Positions 28,039-37,257 of a stretch of 64,000 bases of DNA are shown piece by piece (the first letter of the stretch is position 1; every line of letters begins with the position of its first letter). The notes under the pieces are model-generated. The model ran no database searches, had not been told where the DNA came from, and was given only the letters and a program-made list of their open reading frames with translations. Location of the stretch: NCBI RefSeq assembly GCF_900167945.1, contig NZ_FUZA01000011.1:1-64000 (forward strand), in the 5' to 3' direction. Both the position numbers and the translations under genes were made by a program. The DNA comes from Dyadobacter psychrophilus (GTDB lineage: Bacteria > Bacteroidota > Bacteroidia > Cytophagales > Spirosomataceae).

Positions 28039-29313
28039 TTGAATTTCAATGAATTTGAACTCCACGAAGACGTGCTTAACGCCGTGGATTCCATGAACTA
28101 CCAGCAAGCAACACCTATTCAGGAGCAAGCAATCCCTTACATTCTTAGCGGTAAAGATCTTCTGGCCTGCGCGCAAACAGGAACAGGAAAAACGGCTGCC
28201 TATCTGATCCCTATTTTAGATAAAGTTGCCCACGAAAGCAACGAACACACCGGCGCATTGATCCTTGTACCAACGCGTGAACTTGCTGTGCAGATCGATC
28301 AGCAGATCCAGGGTTTGGGATACTTTGTTGGCGCGACCAGCATCGCCGTCTATGGGGGTAATAAGGGGCCGGAGTGGGACCAGCAGAAAAAAGCGTTAAC
28401 CCAGGGGGCAGACATTATCATTGCAACCCCAGGCAGGCTGATCGCCCATTTGCAACTTGGCTACGTGACTTTTGGGAATGTGAAGCATTTGGTGCTTGAC
28501 GAGGCCGATAGAATGTTGGACATGGGTTTTCTCAGTGACATTTTGAAGATCATGAGCTTTTTGCCTGCTAAAAGACAAACGCTTATGTTCTCGGCAACGA
28601 TGCCTCCTAAAATTGGTGATCTGGCAAAACGCATTTTGCAAAATCCTGAGGAAATAAGACTTGCGGTTTCGCGGCCGGTTGATCGCATTGATCAGCAGTT
28701 CTATATGGCAAAGGATGAGCAGAAATTACCATTGCTGCTGCATTTATTGAGTCAGGTTGAAAACACCAGTATGGTGCTTTTTACCTCCCGCAAATCCACG
28801 GTGGAACCGATTGTTCGTGCATTGAAAAAGCTTGGCCTTGCTGCCAGGGGAATTTCATCCGACTCTGAGCAGGCCGACCGGGAGATTGTTTTGAGAGAAT
28901 TTAAAAACAGGCAATTCCCCGTTCTGGTGGCAACAGATGTGCTCTCACGCGGAATTGATATTGATAATTTGAGCCACGTAGTCAACTACGACGTTCCGCG
29001 TGATCCAGAGGATTATGTTCACCGCATTGGTCGGACGGCGCGTGCGGAATCAAAAGGTACGGCTATAACGTTCATTAATGAGCAAGACCAGAAATATGTT
29101 CTGAAAATTGAAAAGCTTTTTGAAAAAGAACTTGAAAAGCGATCAATAACCCAGGACCTGGGACTTGGAGATGCTCCACTATTTGAGCCGCGGCGTTTCA
29201 GGGCAGCCGGCGGTCGCAAACCTGGGGTTGCTGGCAAGCCAGCCCACAAATCAGCGGGAAGACCGAAAAGACGTAAACCTAAAAAGGAAACAAATAATCC
29301 TACCCAGGCCTAG
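28039..29313 (+). CDS. DEAD-box ATP-dependent RNA helicase
   Basis: A 424-residue RNA helicase. It must start at a TTG (MNFNEFELHEDVL): this gives the usual F..F..Q-motif spacing, and no ATG or GTG lies in frame before the helicase core. Motifs in order: Q motif with Phe5 and Gln28, AQTGTGKT (45-52), PTRELA, TPGRL, DEAD in VLDEADRMLD, SAT, and HRIGRTAR. The C-terminal tail is basic and Lys/Arg/Pro-rich (AGRPKRRKPKKE), as in RhlE/CsdA-like helicases, and would help RNA binding. It likely acts in ribosome assembly or cold adaptation. A monocistronic gene. Confidence 0.95.
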   Translation: MNFNEFELHEDVLNAVDSMNYQQATPIQEQAIPYILSGKDLLACAQTGTGKTAAYLIPILDKVAHESNEHTGALILVPTRELAVQIDQQIQGLGYFVGATSIAVYGGNKGPEWDQQKKALTQGADIIIATPGRLIAHLQLGYVTFGNVKHLVLDEADRMLDMGFLSDILKIMSFLPAKRQTLMFSATMPPKIGDLAKRILQNPEEIRLAVSRPVDRIDQQFYMAKDEQKLPLLLHLLSQVENTSMVLFTSRKSTVEPIVRALKKLGLAARGISSDSEQADREIVLREFKNRQFPVLVATDVLSRGIDIDNLSHVVNYDVPRDPEDYVHRIGRTARAESKGTAITFINEQDQKYVLKIEKLFEKELEKRSITQDLGLGDAPLFEPRRFRAAGGRKPGVAGKPAHKSAGRPKRRKPKKETNNPTQA

Positions 29314-29474
29314 CCTGTCAGAGTTTGTCAGACATGACGCAGCAGAAGTGATGAGGAAATATGATTATATCAACATTTATTTTAACGATAACATTGATAT
29401 AAATGTGGTATGCCTTTTTTGCTTTTCATTTGCTTGCTTTTAAGTCGTCATGAATAAACTTAAATACCGTACTA

Positions 29475-30206
29475 TTGGACCGTTTGATAGATTGGATAAG
29501 GAACCATAAGTTCAGCGTCTCAGATCCGCCCATTATATCGATGGAGGGTTTGTTCTCGCTCTTGCTGCTTTTGCTGCTAAGCCTGGTTGCTGTATTTTTT
29601 CACCTTATCCGCATTTTTTTCAATTCTCCCGTTGATTTTTCAATGGACTGGAATTTGTTTTTGAGCTGGATTCCGCTTATTACTGCATTCCTGGCCGACA
29701 ACTTTACCAAGCGATTCGGGGCCATTCCCTTTACGCTGATCCTGCTCACGACCGTGTGGCTGGCGTTTTTTCCCAATGCGCCTTACATGATCACCGATCT
29801 GGCCCATTTGACAGTGGATTATCAGCGGGACCTGACCTGGCACGATGTCATCATGCTTTTCTTCTACGCAGAAGTCAGCCTTTTTAATGGCCTGGTTTCC
29901 CTATACTGGATCCACCGTTCGTGGCGACGTGTTTTTACTAGACGTATCAGCATTACGTTTCTGCTGTTGAGTCTTCCGCTTGCAGGCTTCGGGGTTTATC
30001 TCGGCAGGGTTAGGCGCATGAACAGTTGGGACATTATACATGATCCGCACGCCATTTTTAAGAACCTGATTGAAAGCGCTATGGACCGCACGGCCTGGGT
30101 TTTCAGCATGGAAATTGGTATGTTGCTGGGGATTCTGTATCTGGTGCTTTGGGTAATTATCCGTTTCCGTATTAGATACAGCAAGAAAAATCAAGTTGTT
30201 GAGTAA
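29475..30206 (+). CDS. DUF1361 integral membrane protein
   Basis: A 243-residue polytopic membrane protein of the DUF1361 family, with about six or seven hydrophobic segments. The conserved block reads WLAFFPNAPYMITDLAHL (about residues 95-112), followed by WHDVIMLFFYAEVSLFNGLVSLY and the GVYLGRVRRMNSWDI loop. The start is uncertain: I use a TTG that gives MDRLIDWIRNH, and an ATG 22 codons later (MEGLFSLLLLL) is the alternative. The family's role is not known. The methyltransferase gene starts 32 bases after it. Confidence 0.85.
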   Translation: MDRLIDWIRNHKFSVSDPPIISMEGLFSLLLLLLLSLVAVFFHLIRIFFNSPVDFSMDWNLFLSWIPLITAFLADNFTKRFGAIPFTLILLTTVWLAFFPNAPYMITDLAHLTVDYQRDLTWHDVIMLFFYAEVSLFNGLVSLYWIHRSWRRVFTRRISITFLLLSLPLAGFGVYLGRVRRMNSWDIIHDPHAIFKNLIESAMDRTAWVFSMEIGMLLGILYLVLWVIIRFRIRYSKKNQVVE

Positions 30207-30238
30207 GAATTAAGCCATGAAACCGTGATTATTTCGAT

Positions 30239-30970
30239 ATGCAAATATCTGATAATGTAAAAGATTCCTATTCTTCGCAGTATAATGACGACTCGGTTTC
30301 CTGGCGTAATACAGGGGCTAAGTACAAGGCGCGCAACATTGTCGCACTGTCAAAGAATATCAGTTTCAAAAATGTGCTTGAAGTTGGAGCTGGCGAGGGG
30401 AGCATTCTTTCCTGGCTTTCTCAATGGGATTTTTGTAAAGATCTCAATTGTGTCGAGATCTCTGAAAGCGGAATCGGCTTGATAAAATCCAAGAATATCA
30501 AAAACGTTAACGATGTACTGCTTTTCGACGGTTACCAGATCCCGTATCCCGACAATCATTTTGATCTGGTAATCTGTTCACACGTTTTAGAGCATGTGGA
30601 ACACGAACGGATTTTGCTCCGGGAAATCAAACGCGTTTCAAAATATCAGATTTTCGAAGTGCCCATTGATTTTTCTTTTTATGTGGATAGGAAAGTCAAA
30701 CATTTCCTTTCCTACGGGCACATTAACATTTATACACCTGCATTGCTCAGGTTCCTGCTCAGGTCTGAGAACTTCCAGGTCAAGAGCGACATTTGCCATC
30801 TTTACAATGATGAGGTCATCAAGCCGCTTTTTAAGAATAACCCGGCAGGATTTTATTTAACCAAATTCAAACATTTCATCTTGCGGCTTTTTCCATATCT
30901 TTTGGGAATTAAACCCAATGCCTATGCGGTGTTGACGGAAAAGACTGAGAAGGATCTATCCATATTTTAA
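30239..30970 (+). CDS. Class I SAM-dependent methyltransferase
   Basis: A 243-residue Methyltransf_11/25-type protein. Motif I is VLEVGAGEGSIL (about 43-54), followed by the acidic end of strand 2 in LNCVEIS, then LLFDGYQIPYPDNHFDLVICSHVLEHVEH, the classic motif II-III block. The C-terminal part has FLSYGHINIYTPALLRFLLR. The acceptor is unknown; similar proteins methylate small molecules or sugars. It ends immediately before the GTG of truC (stop and start adjacent), so the two are translationally close. Confidence 0.9.
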   Translation: MQISDNVKDSYSSQYNDDSVSWRNTGAKYKARNIVALSKNISFKNVLEVGAGEGSILSWLSQWDFCKDLNCVEISESGIGLIKSKNIKNVNDVLLFDGYQIPYPDNHFDLVICSHVLEHVEHERILLREIKRVSKYQIFEVPIDFSFYVDRKVKHFLSYGHINIYTPALLRFLLRSENFQVKSDICHLYNDEVIKPLFKNNPAGFYLTKFKHFILRLFPYLLGIKPNAYAVLTEKTEKDLSIF

Positions 30971-31681
30971 GTGACGGATTCAGCGCAATTACCCCTTCAA
31001 ATAATCTACCATGACAACGACCTCGTTGCCATCAACAAGCCAAATGGACTACTCGTGCACCGATCGCCGATTGCCGCGGACGCAGATATCTTTGCCGTTC
31101 AGCTGTTAAGGGACCAGCTCGGACAAAAAGTATTTCCCGTTCACCGGCTGGACCGAAAAACTTCCGGTGTGCTGCTCTTTGCATTAAATGAGGAAATGAA
31201 CAGTCTCATGCAGCAGCAGTTTCAGGATGGAAAAGTCGAAAAAACTTACCACGCCATTGTAAGAGGCTACGCACCGGACGAACTCGACATTGATTATCCC
31301 CTAAAAAAAGAAGACGGCACCATCCAGGAAGCGTTCACCTCCCTTCGTACGCTGGCGCGTACAGAAGTAGACTTCGCCATTGGCAAACACCCCACTTCGC
31401 GCTATTCCTTAGTAGAATTAAAACCTACTACCGGCCGCATGCACCAACTCCGCAAGCATATGGCGCACATTTTTCATCCCATTATCGGCGATAGGCCGCA
31501 TGGCTGTAATAAGCAGAACCGATATTTTAAGGAGCAGTTTGGTTTGAACGAGATGATGCTTCATGCATCGGAAATAACATTTTCACATCCGTCTAATATG
31601 CGTTTAGAGACACTCCGTGCGCCTTTTCAAAAAAACTTTATTGCTGCGATGAATTTGCTGCGCATATATTTTATACTATGA
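30971..31681 (+). CDS. truC: tRNA pseudouridine(65) synthase
   Basis: A 236-residue RluA-family pseudouridine synthase starting with a GTG placed directly after the methyltransferase stop codon. The catalytic motif HRLDRKTSGVLLFAL lies at 58-72 with the nucleophile Asp61. VAINKPNGLLVHRS (19-32) and GRMHQLRKHMAHIFHPIIGD are the other conserved blocks; the H.LR.HMAH form and the short length without an S4 domain are typical of TruC rather than RluC/RluD. It would convert U65 of certain tRNAs. No downstream partner is in the same direction. Confidence 0.88.
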   Translation: MTDSAQLPLQIIYHDNDLVAINKPNGLLVHRSPIAADADIFAVQLLRDQLGQKVFPVHRLDRKTSGVLLFALNEEMNSLMQQQFQDGKVEKTYHAIVRGYAPDELDIDYPLKKEDGTIQEAFTSLRTLARTEVDFAIGKHPTSRYSLVELKPTTGRMHQLRKHMAHIFHPIIGDRPHGCNKQNRYFKEQFGLNEMMLHASEITFSHPSNMRLETLRAPFQKNFIAAMNLLRIYFIL

Positions 31682-31775
31682 AGTCTTAGAAACTTGGATT
31701 CATTAGATATGCTATCGTTTGCAAATCAGCAAAGTATTTCAGCACATGTATTATACAACAACGACCGCACTTAAG

Positions 31776-32024
31776 TCATCTTTCGAACATTGGCGAATCG
31801 AAAAAATCTTTTAAAGTGATATTAAGTGCCTGACAGATTTTATTTATGGAGTAAATTGTTGCACCTCTCCCGGATTCTAACCTATGCAACATCTGCTTGT
31901 CAGTTTCCATTTCATTTATCGCAAAATTGTTTTGCTTCTTACCGGAGGACAGTCGAAGTTCCTTAATCCTTTGAGCAATCTTTTGCTTCAATTCGATATC
32001 ATGATGGTCCAGTTTTGCGCTCAT
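31776..32024 (-). CDS. Small XRE-family helix-turn-helix regulator
   Basis: An 82-residue protein starting at the ATG reading MSAKLDHHD; an earlier ATG (32066) would add a 14-residue hydrophobic stretch that does not fit a DNA-binding protein. The helix-turn-helix domain runs over residues 15-70: IAQRIKELRLSSGKKQNNFAINEMETDKQMLHRLESGRG, then SINKICQALNITLKDFFDS. Such small Bacteroidota regulators often sit near mobile or accessory DNA. It marks the point where the housekeeping block ends and the SusC/RiPP-like accessory block begins. Confidence 0.8.
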   Translation of the reverse strand: MSAKLDHHDIELKQKIAQRIKELRLSSGKKQNNFAINEMETDKQMLHRLESGRGATIYSINKICQALNITLKDFFDSPMFER

Positions 32025-32147
32025 TAGCGCAATCAGGAAAAAATTAAAAAAATAAAAGTCATCCATTTGGCTGACTTTTATTTTTTTAATATATTTGGGT
32101 CAATTATTGCGATACTTCACAAAAATATTTGAAGCATTCGCTTAGAG

Positions 32148-32259
32148 TCTCACATTAGAAAACTGGTAATTTTTGGAACGAGACCATAAGTAGAATAGCT
32201 CACGACCTAGGCGTGGGTTTGCTTATTTGTTCCAGGGTATACCAGTACCTCTAATGAGA
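32148..32259. repeat. Long imperfect inverted repeat upstream of the susC-like gene
   Basis: Arms at 32148-32179 and 32229-32259 pair with bulges: TCTCA..TTAGA..ACTGGTA.....GGAAC against its complement GTTCC.....TACCAGT..TCTAA.TGAGA. The loop of about 50 bases carries a smaller CCTAGG-centred palindrome. The rest of 32025-32520 holds no gene; a TATATTTG -7 box lies at 32090-32097. The structure may be a small mobile-element relic or a structured leader for the susC operon. Confidence 0.55.
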
Positions 32260-32520
32260 TAAGTTGAGTTCCACGCCTTTTTTGGCTCCCCAGATTTTCT
32301 AACTTATCTGAATTTAGTAACAGTCCTTTTGTTCAACACCAACCATGACGTTTATGAACAAGGTGCTCACTTATCAACTGGTAATCCGTAAGCCGCAATA
32401 AGCCCGGGCCGGGTCTGTTAGTTTTTGCTGCCCAATCCTGGGTTGCATCCTTTGCCGCAGCTATTCAGGCCCGGCGTAAACCGGTATTGCCTTCAATTTT
32501 CACTCCAAATCATAGTTGCA

Positions 32521-35500
32521 ATGAAGTCACTTTATTGTTCCCCAAGAAGGCTATTGACCTATGTAGCCTATCTGATCCTCGCCTACGGTCTATTAGTCAG
32601 CTGGCGCCCAGCTTCTGCTCAGGGCCGTCCGGAAGTTAAAGGCAAGGTAATGGCCATGGACCAAAGTGCATTAGTTGGGGCCAGTGTGCAGATCAAATCG
32701 ACGACCTCAGGCACTACTACAGCAGGAGATGGCAGTTTTTCACTTTTCGTGGATTCTTCCCGGGTGGCCCTTGTCGTCTCGTTTATCGGGTATCGTTCCA
32801 TTGATACATTAATTTCGCTTCCACAAACGACTGCTCTTGTCTTTAATATGCAAGCGCACAGTGACCGCTTTGAAGAAGTAGCCGTCACGGGTTATCAGAC
32901 GATTTCCAGAGAACGGGCTACGGGTTCATTTCTGCATGTGGATAAAGAGCTAGTAAACAGAAGAGTCTCAACCAACATTTTGGATCGTCTCAACGGGATT
33001 GCTGGCGGACTGCAATTTATTTCCAATGCTTCAAATGGCTCCTCGGGTAATTTAATGAGCCGCAATCTGGGCATTCGAATAAGAGGAGAAAGCACGCTTG
33101 CCGATGAATCCCTTATCAGCCGAGATCCACTGATTGTTGTTGACAATTTTCCATTTGAGGGAAACCTGGACAACATTAATCCCAATGACGTGGAATCTGT
33201 TACCGTTTTAAGAGATGCAGCAGCGGCATCCATATGGGGCGCGCGTGCGGCTAACGGGGTAATTGTTATTACCACAAAAAGCGGTAGCAAAAACAGACCG
33301 CTTCAAGTGGAACTTAACAGCAACATATCTTTTGGCAGTAAACCCGATCTTTATTATGATCCCAATTACTTGCAGTCCAAAGATTATATCCATGTCGAGC
33401 GCATCCTTTTTAATGCAGGTTATTTTGATGCGGATCTATCGGATGCTACATCCAGGCCAGTTGTCTCGCCAGCTGTTGAGCTGTTTTCACAGCAAAAAAG
33501 GGGCGCGATCAGCCAGCAGCAAGCAGCTCAGCAATTAGAGGCGCTCTCCCAGGTGGACCTGAGGCCTCAATATCTCAAACACGTTTACAGGCCTTCGGTC
33601 AATCAGCAGTATTCAGCAGCAATTACTGGTGGCACTAAACAGGCCTCATATTCGGTTGGCCTGGGATATGATCATAATGCATCGGAGCTGATCGGTAATG
33701 GCTATCAGCGTTTTACACTTAACGCAAAAAGCCTGTATTCCATCAGTCGGAAGCTAGATGTTACCCTGGCAATTAATTATGGCAGCAACAAATTAACGAC
33801 TAACAATTATCAGAACCAGTTTGGATCCCAAGCCGTTGGCGGTAAGTACGGCAGTCTTTTCCCTTATGCCATCCTGGCAGATGAAGATGGCAGCGCCCAG
33901 GCCGTTGCCAGAGATTACCGGGACTCGTTCCTAGAACCTGCCGAAAGCCAGGGGCTGCTTGACTGGCGCTACCGGCCATTAGCAGAAACGGCTCTTGCCG
34001 ATAAGTATACCAGGACCAACAGCCTACTGATGCGGCTGGGTGCCAGCTATCAATTGTTTAAGGCCCTGAAAGCAGAGCTTTGGTACCAAAGCGAAAGGCA
34101 ATCTATAACGGATTGGGACTATAGGAGCGTGCAGACCTACTTTGCCCGCAACCTGATAAACCGCTTCACCCTGATCAATACCGATAGTAGTCTTACATAC
34201 CAGGTGCCTGTCGGTGGCGTGCTCAACACAAACCAGGTTGAATCAAATGCCCAGAACGCAAGGGTGCAGCTTAGTTTCGACCGTAGTTGGGGTAGCGTGC
34301 ATACTTTGACAGCAATTCTGGGCGCCGAGGCGCGCTCACTGGACACGGAGAGTGCCAGAAGGCTTGCTTATGGATACGATGATCAGACTGGCACGTCAGC
34401 CAACAATTTGAATTTCGCCGATGCCCTGGCCATTTACCCCTCCGGCAGTGAAAGAATTCCCGCTCCCGATGGCGACATTTATGGCGTTACCAATCGCTTT
34501 GTTTCCTATTATGGCAATGCGGCCTACACTTTCAAGGGGCGTTACACGCTTTCTGCCAGCGCCAGAAGGGATGGGGCCAATATATTTGGTGCCAATTCCA
34601 ACAGACGCTTTACACCACTATGGTCCCTGGGAGGCGCCTGGGAGCTGACCAAGGAGCCGTTTTATCAGATCGATTGGCTGCCATATGTAAAGCTTCGAAG
34701 CTCAATTGGTTCCAGCGGCAACGTTTACCAGGGCTCGGTATATACCACCGGTGTGTATGTTCCTAGCAGCTACTCAGGTTTAAAAACAATTATCAACCTA
34801 TCAGCGCCCAATCCTGGGCTCAGGTGGGAGAATGTCAAAACCTTTAATTTCGGTGTTGATTTTGCACTTAACAAGAACGCTCTGAGCGGAAGCCTGGAAT
34901 TCTACCACAAGAAGGGCGCCGATCTTATCGAGCGGCAGGCACTTGCGCCCTCGATTGGTTTTAGCCAGTTCTATACGAATGGCGCCTCCACAAAAGCCAT
35001 AGGAATTGATTTGAACCTTTCCAGCCAAATAGCCATAGGTAAGGTGATCTACAGCCCCACGCTGCTATTGAGCACTTTGCAGGATAAGATCACAGCTTAT
35101 AGCGTAAAGCAGACAGCTGTCAGCATTCAGCAAGGATCGGGTAGGGCAGGGCTGGTGGGTAAACCCATCTATGGGATTTTCGCCTACAGGTGGTCAGGTC
35201 TTGATGCTAGCAGCGGCGATCCGATGGGTATGCTCAACGGCGAGCCAAGCAAGGATTATACGGCCATCATCAACAACTTTACGCCTGACAGCCTTGCCTA
35301 CATGGGGCCGGCAGTGCCGCGGGTTTTCGGCTTTTTTAGAAACGACTTTACCCTAAGCCGCATTACACTTTCTTTTAACATCGGCTACAAGCTCGGATAT
35401 AGTTTCCGGCGCGCTTCGACAAGCACGAATTACCAGGATGTTCTTCTCTCAGAAGCCAATAGCGATTTTAGCCGACGCTGGCAGCAGGCAGGTGATGAGC

Positions 35501-35817
35501 TCACCACAAACGTGCCCTCACTGGTTTACCCTAGCGATAACGCGCGCGCCACGTTTTACAGGTTCTCGCAGGTGCTCGTAGAAAAAGCCGATCACGTCAG
35601 ATTGCAGGATGTGCGGCTGGGATATGATTTTGGGGGTGCTATGCTCAAAACCATGCGCCTGCAAAGTTTTCAGGCTTATCTCTACACCAGCAACCTGGGT
35701 ATTCTGTGGCGGGCAAACCGGCACGGCATTGATCCCGATGCGGCCGCTGTCAATGCAAGCGACCATCCTTTGCCCGCTGTTTTCACCCTGGCAGCAGGCA
35801 TCCGCCTTACTTTCTAA
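32521..35817 (+). CDS. SusC/RagA-family TonB-linked outer membrane transporter
   Basis: A 1098-residue TonB-dependent transporter. The ATG giving MKSLYCSPRRLL is used because it starts a signal peptide (YVAYLILAYGLLVSWRPASAQ). Order: carboxypeptidase-D-like domain (VKGKVMAMDQSALVGASVQIKST to VVSFIGYRS), a TonB-box-like EEVAVTGYQTISRERATGSF, plug domain with NPNDVESVTVLRDAAAASIWGARAANGVIVITTKSG, and a barrel ending ...LAAGIRLTF with the terminal Phe. It imports a ligand together with the SusD-like lipoprotein encoded 20 bases downstream. The operon partner TlpA protein and nearby LanB suggest a peptide rather than a glycan ligand, but that is inference. Confidence 0.93.
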   Translation: MKSLYCSPRRLLTYVAYLILAYGLLVSWRPASAQGRPEVKGKVMAMDQSALVGASVQIKSTTSGTTTAGDGSFSLFVDSSRVALVVSFIGYRSIDTLISLPQTTALVFNMQAHSDRFEEVAVTGYQTISRERATGSFLHVDKELVNRRVSTNILDRLNGIAGGLQFISNASNGSSGNLMSRNLGIRIRGESTLADESLISRDPLIVVDNFPFEGNLDNINPNDVESVTVLRDAAAASIWGARAANGVIVITTKSGSKNRPLQVELNSNISFGSKPDLYYDPNYLQSKDYIHVERILFNAGYFDADLSDATSRPVVSPAVELFSQQKRGAISQQQAAQQLEALSQVDLRPQYLKHVYRPSVNQQYSAAITGGTKQASYSVGLGYDHNASELIGNGYQRFTLNAKSLYSISRKLDVTLAINYGSNKLTTNNYQNQFGSQAVGGKYGSLFPYAILADEDGSAQAVARDYRDSFLEPAESQGLLDWRYRPLAETALADKYTRTNSLLMRLGASYQLFKALKAELWYQSERQSITDWDYRSVQTYFARNLINRFTLINTDSSLTYQVPVGGVLNTNQVESNAQNARVQLSFDRSWGSVHTLTAILGAEARSLDTESARRLAYGYDDQTGTSANNLNFADALAIYPSGSERIPAPDGDIYGVTNRFVSYYGNAAYTFKGRYTLSASARRDGANIFGANSNRRFTPLWSLGGAWELTKEPFYQIDWLPYVKLRSSIGSSGNVYQGSVYTTGVYVPSSYSGLKTIINLSAPNPGLRWENVKTFNFGVDFALNKNALSGSLEFYHKKGADLIERQALAPSIGFSQFYTNGASTKAIGIDLNLSSQIAIGKVIYSPTLLLSTLQDKITAYSVKQTAVSIQQGSGRAGLVGKPIYGIFAYRWSGLDASSGDPMGMLNGEPSKDYTAIINNFTPDSLAYMGPAVPRVFGFFRNDFTLSRITLSFNIGYKLGYSFRRASTSTNYQDVLLSEANSDFSRRWQQAGDELTTNVPSLVYPSDNARATFYRFSQVLVEKADHVRLQDVRLGYDFGGAMLKTMRLQSFQAYLYTSNLGILWRANRHGIDPDAAAVNASDHPLPAVFTLAAGIRLTF

Positions 35818-35837
35818 AAAATGGATCAACAACAAAT

Positions 35838-37226
35838 ATGACAATGGAAAAACTTCGAATATCAGCGCTTATAGCGCTATTAGCCGCACTTGGATTACTG
35901 AGCGGCTGCCAGACGGATTGGCTGGACGTCAAACGCAGTAAATCAGATGTGATGCCCGCTTCGCTGGCCGATTTGCAGGCCATCTTAGATAACAACATAG
36001 TCGTAAATAGTAACTACCCCATGCTGGGCCTGGTGGGCAGCGATAACATTTACATTCCCGACGAGCGCTTAGGACAGGCGGCACTTAAAGAGCGCAACGC
36101 ATATTTGTGGAATGCAGATATTTACCGCGGTGGTTCGGCCTCTGAATTCTCCGGGACTAGCCAGAAAATCGCCTATGCCAATATCGTCTTAGAGCGCTTG
36201 CAGAAGCTTAGCGCGCCCGCCCAGGACAACATCAAAGGGCAGGCGCTTTTTTTAAGGGCATACGCCCTACACGCCATGGCCCAACTGTTTTGTAAACCCT
36301 TTAATCAGGCCTCGGCCGCTGGTGATGTGGGTCTTCAAATCCGGCATCTCTCAGATCCCAGCCACAAAGTCGCCCGCTCTTCGGTGCTTGAAACCTACCA
36401 ATCCATTGCCTATGACGCTACCCAAGCTTTTGCGCTCCTTGCTGAAAGGCCCCTGTATGTCAGCCGCCCGAGCAAAGCGGCGGCAGCGGGCCTGCTGGCC
36501 AGAATGCACCTGAACATGGGTGAGTATGATAAGGCACTTGAATGGGCAGATGCAGCTCTAAAAAGCCGAAGCGAGCTGCTGGATTTTAACGTGGTCGATA
36601 AAGCCGCCAGCGGGATCTTTGCATTTGCTGCCTACTCAAACAAGCACCAAAACCCCGAAGTCATATTTTATGCCGAAGGCGCCACAGGCGCTGCAACTTA
36701 CGGGGGTTATGGCGTGAGTTTTGCAGACACGCTGCTGGCGCGCGCCTACAAACCCACTGATCTTCGAAAGGCGCTTTATTTCATTAAAAATGCAAATGGG
36801 CTCTTTGAGCCGGCCGGAAGCTATACCGGATCCATCAGCGCATTTTACGGGGTGGCTACCAATGAAATATACCTGATCAAGGCTGAGTGCCTGGCCCGTC
36901 TTGGTCAGCATCAGCAGGGTGTTGCCCTGCTCAACAAGCTGCTTACGCACCGCTACCAGACTGGTAAATATGTTGCAGTGCAGGCAGGCGATGCGCCCTC
37001 TGCATTAAAGGCCATACTTGACGAGCGCCGTAAGGAGCTGGCCTTCTACGGCCATGCCCGGTGGAGTGATCTCAGAAGGCTCAACTTGCAGCAGTCCCAG
37101 GCCACAACCATTACCCGCATCAGCGGCGGAACACGATATCAGCTACTGCCAAACTCGCAGCGCTACGTGCTTCCTTTCCCGGATTTAGAGCTGCAACTCA
37201 GCGGCATTACCCAAAACCCCAGATAA
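35838..37226 (+). CDS. SusD/RagB-family outer membrane lipoprotein
   Basis: A 462-residue surface lipoprotein, the lid partner of the SusC-like transporter. The lipobox LGLLSGC puts the lipidated Cys at 24. The N-terminal WLDVKRSKSDVMPASLADLQAILDN and the helical TPR-like core (AYANIVLERLQ, GQALFLRAYALHAMAQLFCKPF, AAAGLLARMHLNMGEYDKALEWAD) are RagB/SusD-like, as is the C-terminal LDERRKELAFYGHARWSDLRRLN. It is shorter than glycan-binding SusD proteins (about 550 residues), like RagB-type peptide-associated members. It is followed by the thioredoxin-fold gene after 31 bases. Confidence 0.92.
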   Translation: MTMEKLRISALIALLAALGLLSGCQTDWLDVKRSKSDVMPASLADLQAILDNNIVVNSNYPMLGLVGSDNIYIPDERLGQAALKERNAYLWNADIYRGGSASEFSGTSQKIAYANIVLERLQKLSAPAQDNIKGQALFLRAYALHAMAQLFCKPFNQASAAGDVGLQIRHLSDPSHKVARSSVLETYQSIAYDATQAFALLAERPLYVSRPSKAAAAGLLARMHLNMGEYDKALEWADAALKSRSELLDFNVVDKAASGIFAFAAYSNKHQNPEVIFYAEGATGAATYGGYGVSFADTLLARAYKPTDLRKALYFIKNANGLFEPAGSYTGSISAFYGVATNEIYLIKAECLARLGQHQQGVALLNKLLTHRYQTGKYVAVQAGDAPSALKAILDERRKELAFYGHARWSDLRRLNLQQSQATTITRISGGTRYQLLPNSQRYVLPFPDLELQLSGITQNPR

Positions 37227-37257
37227 TTTTTTTTTCAGCATTAAAATCCAAAAAGCA

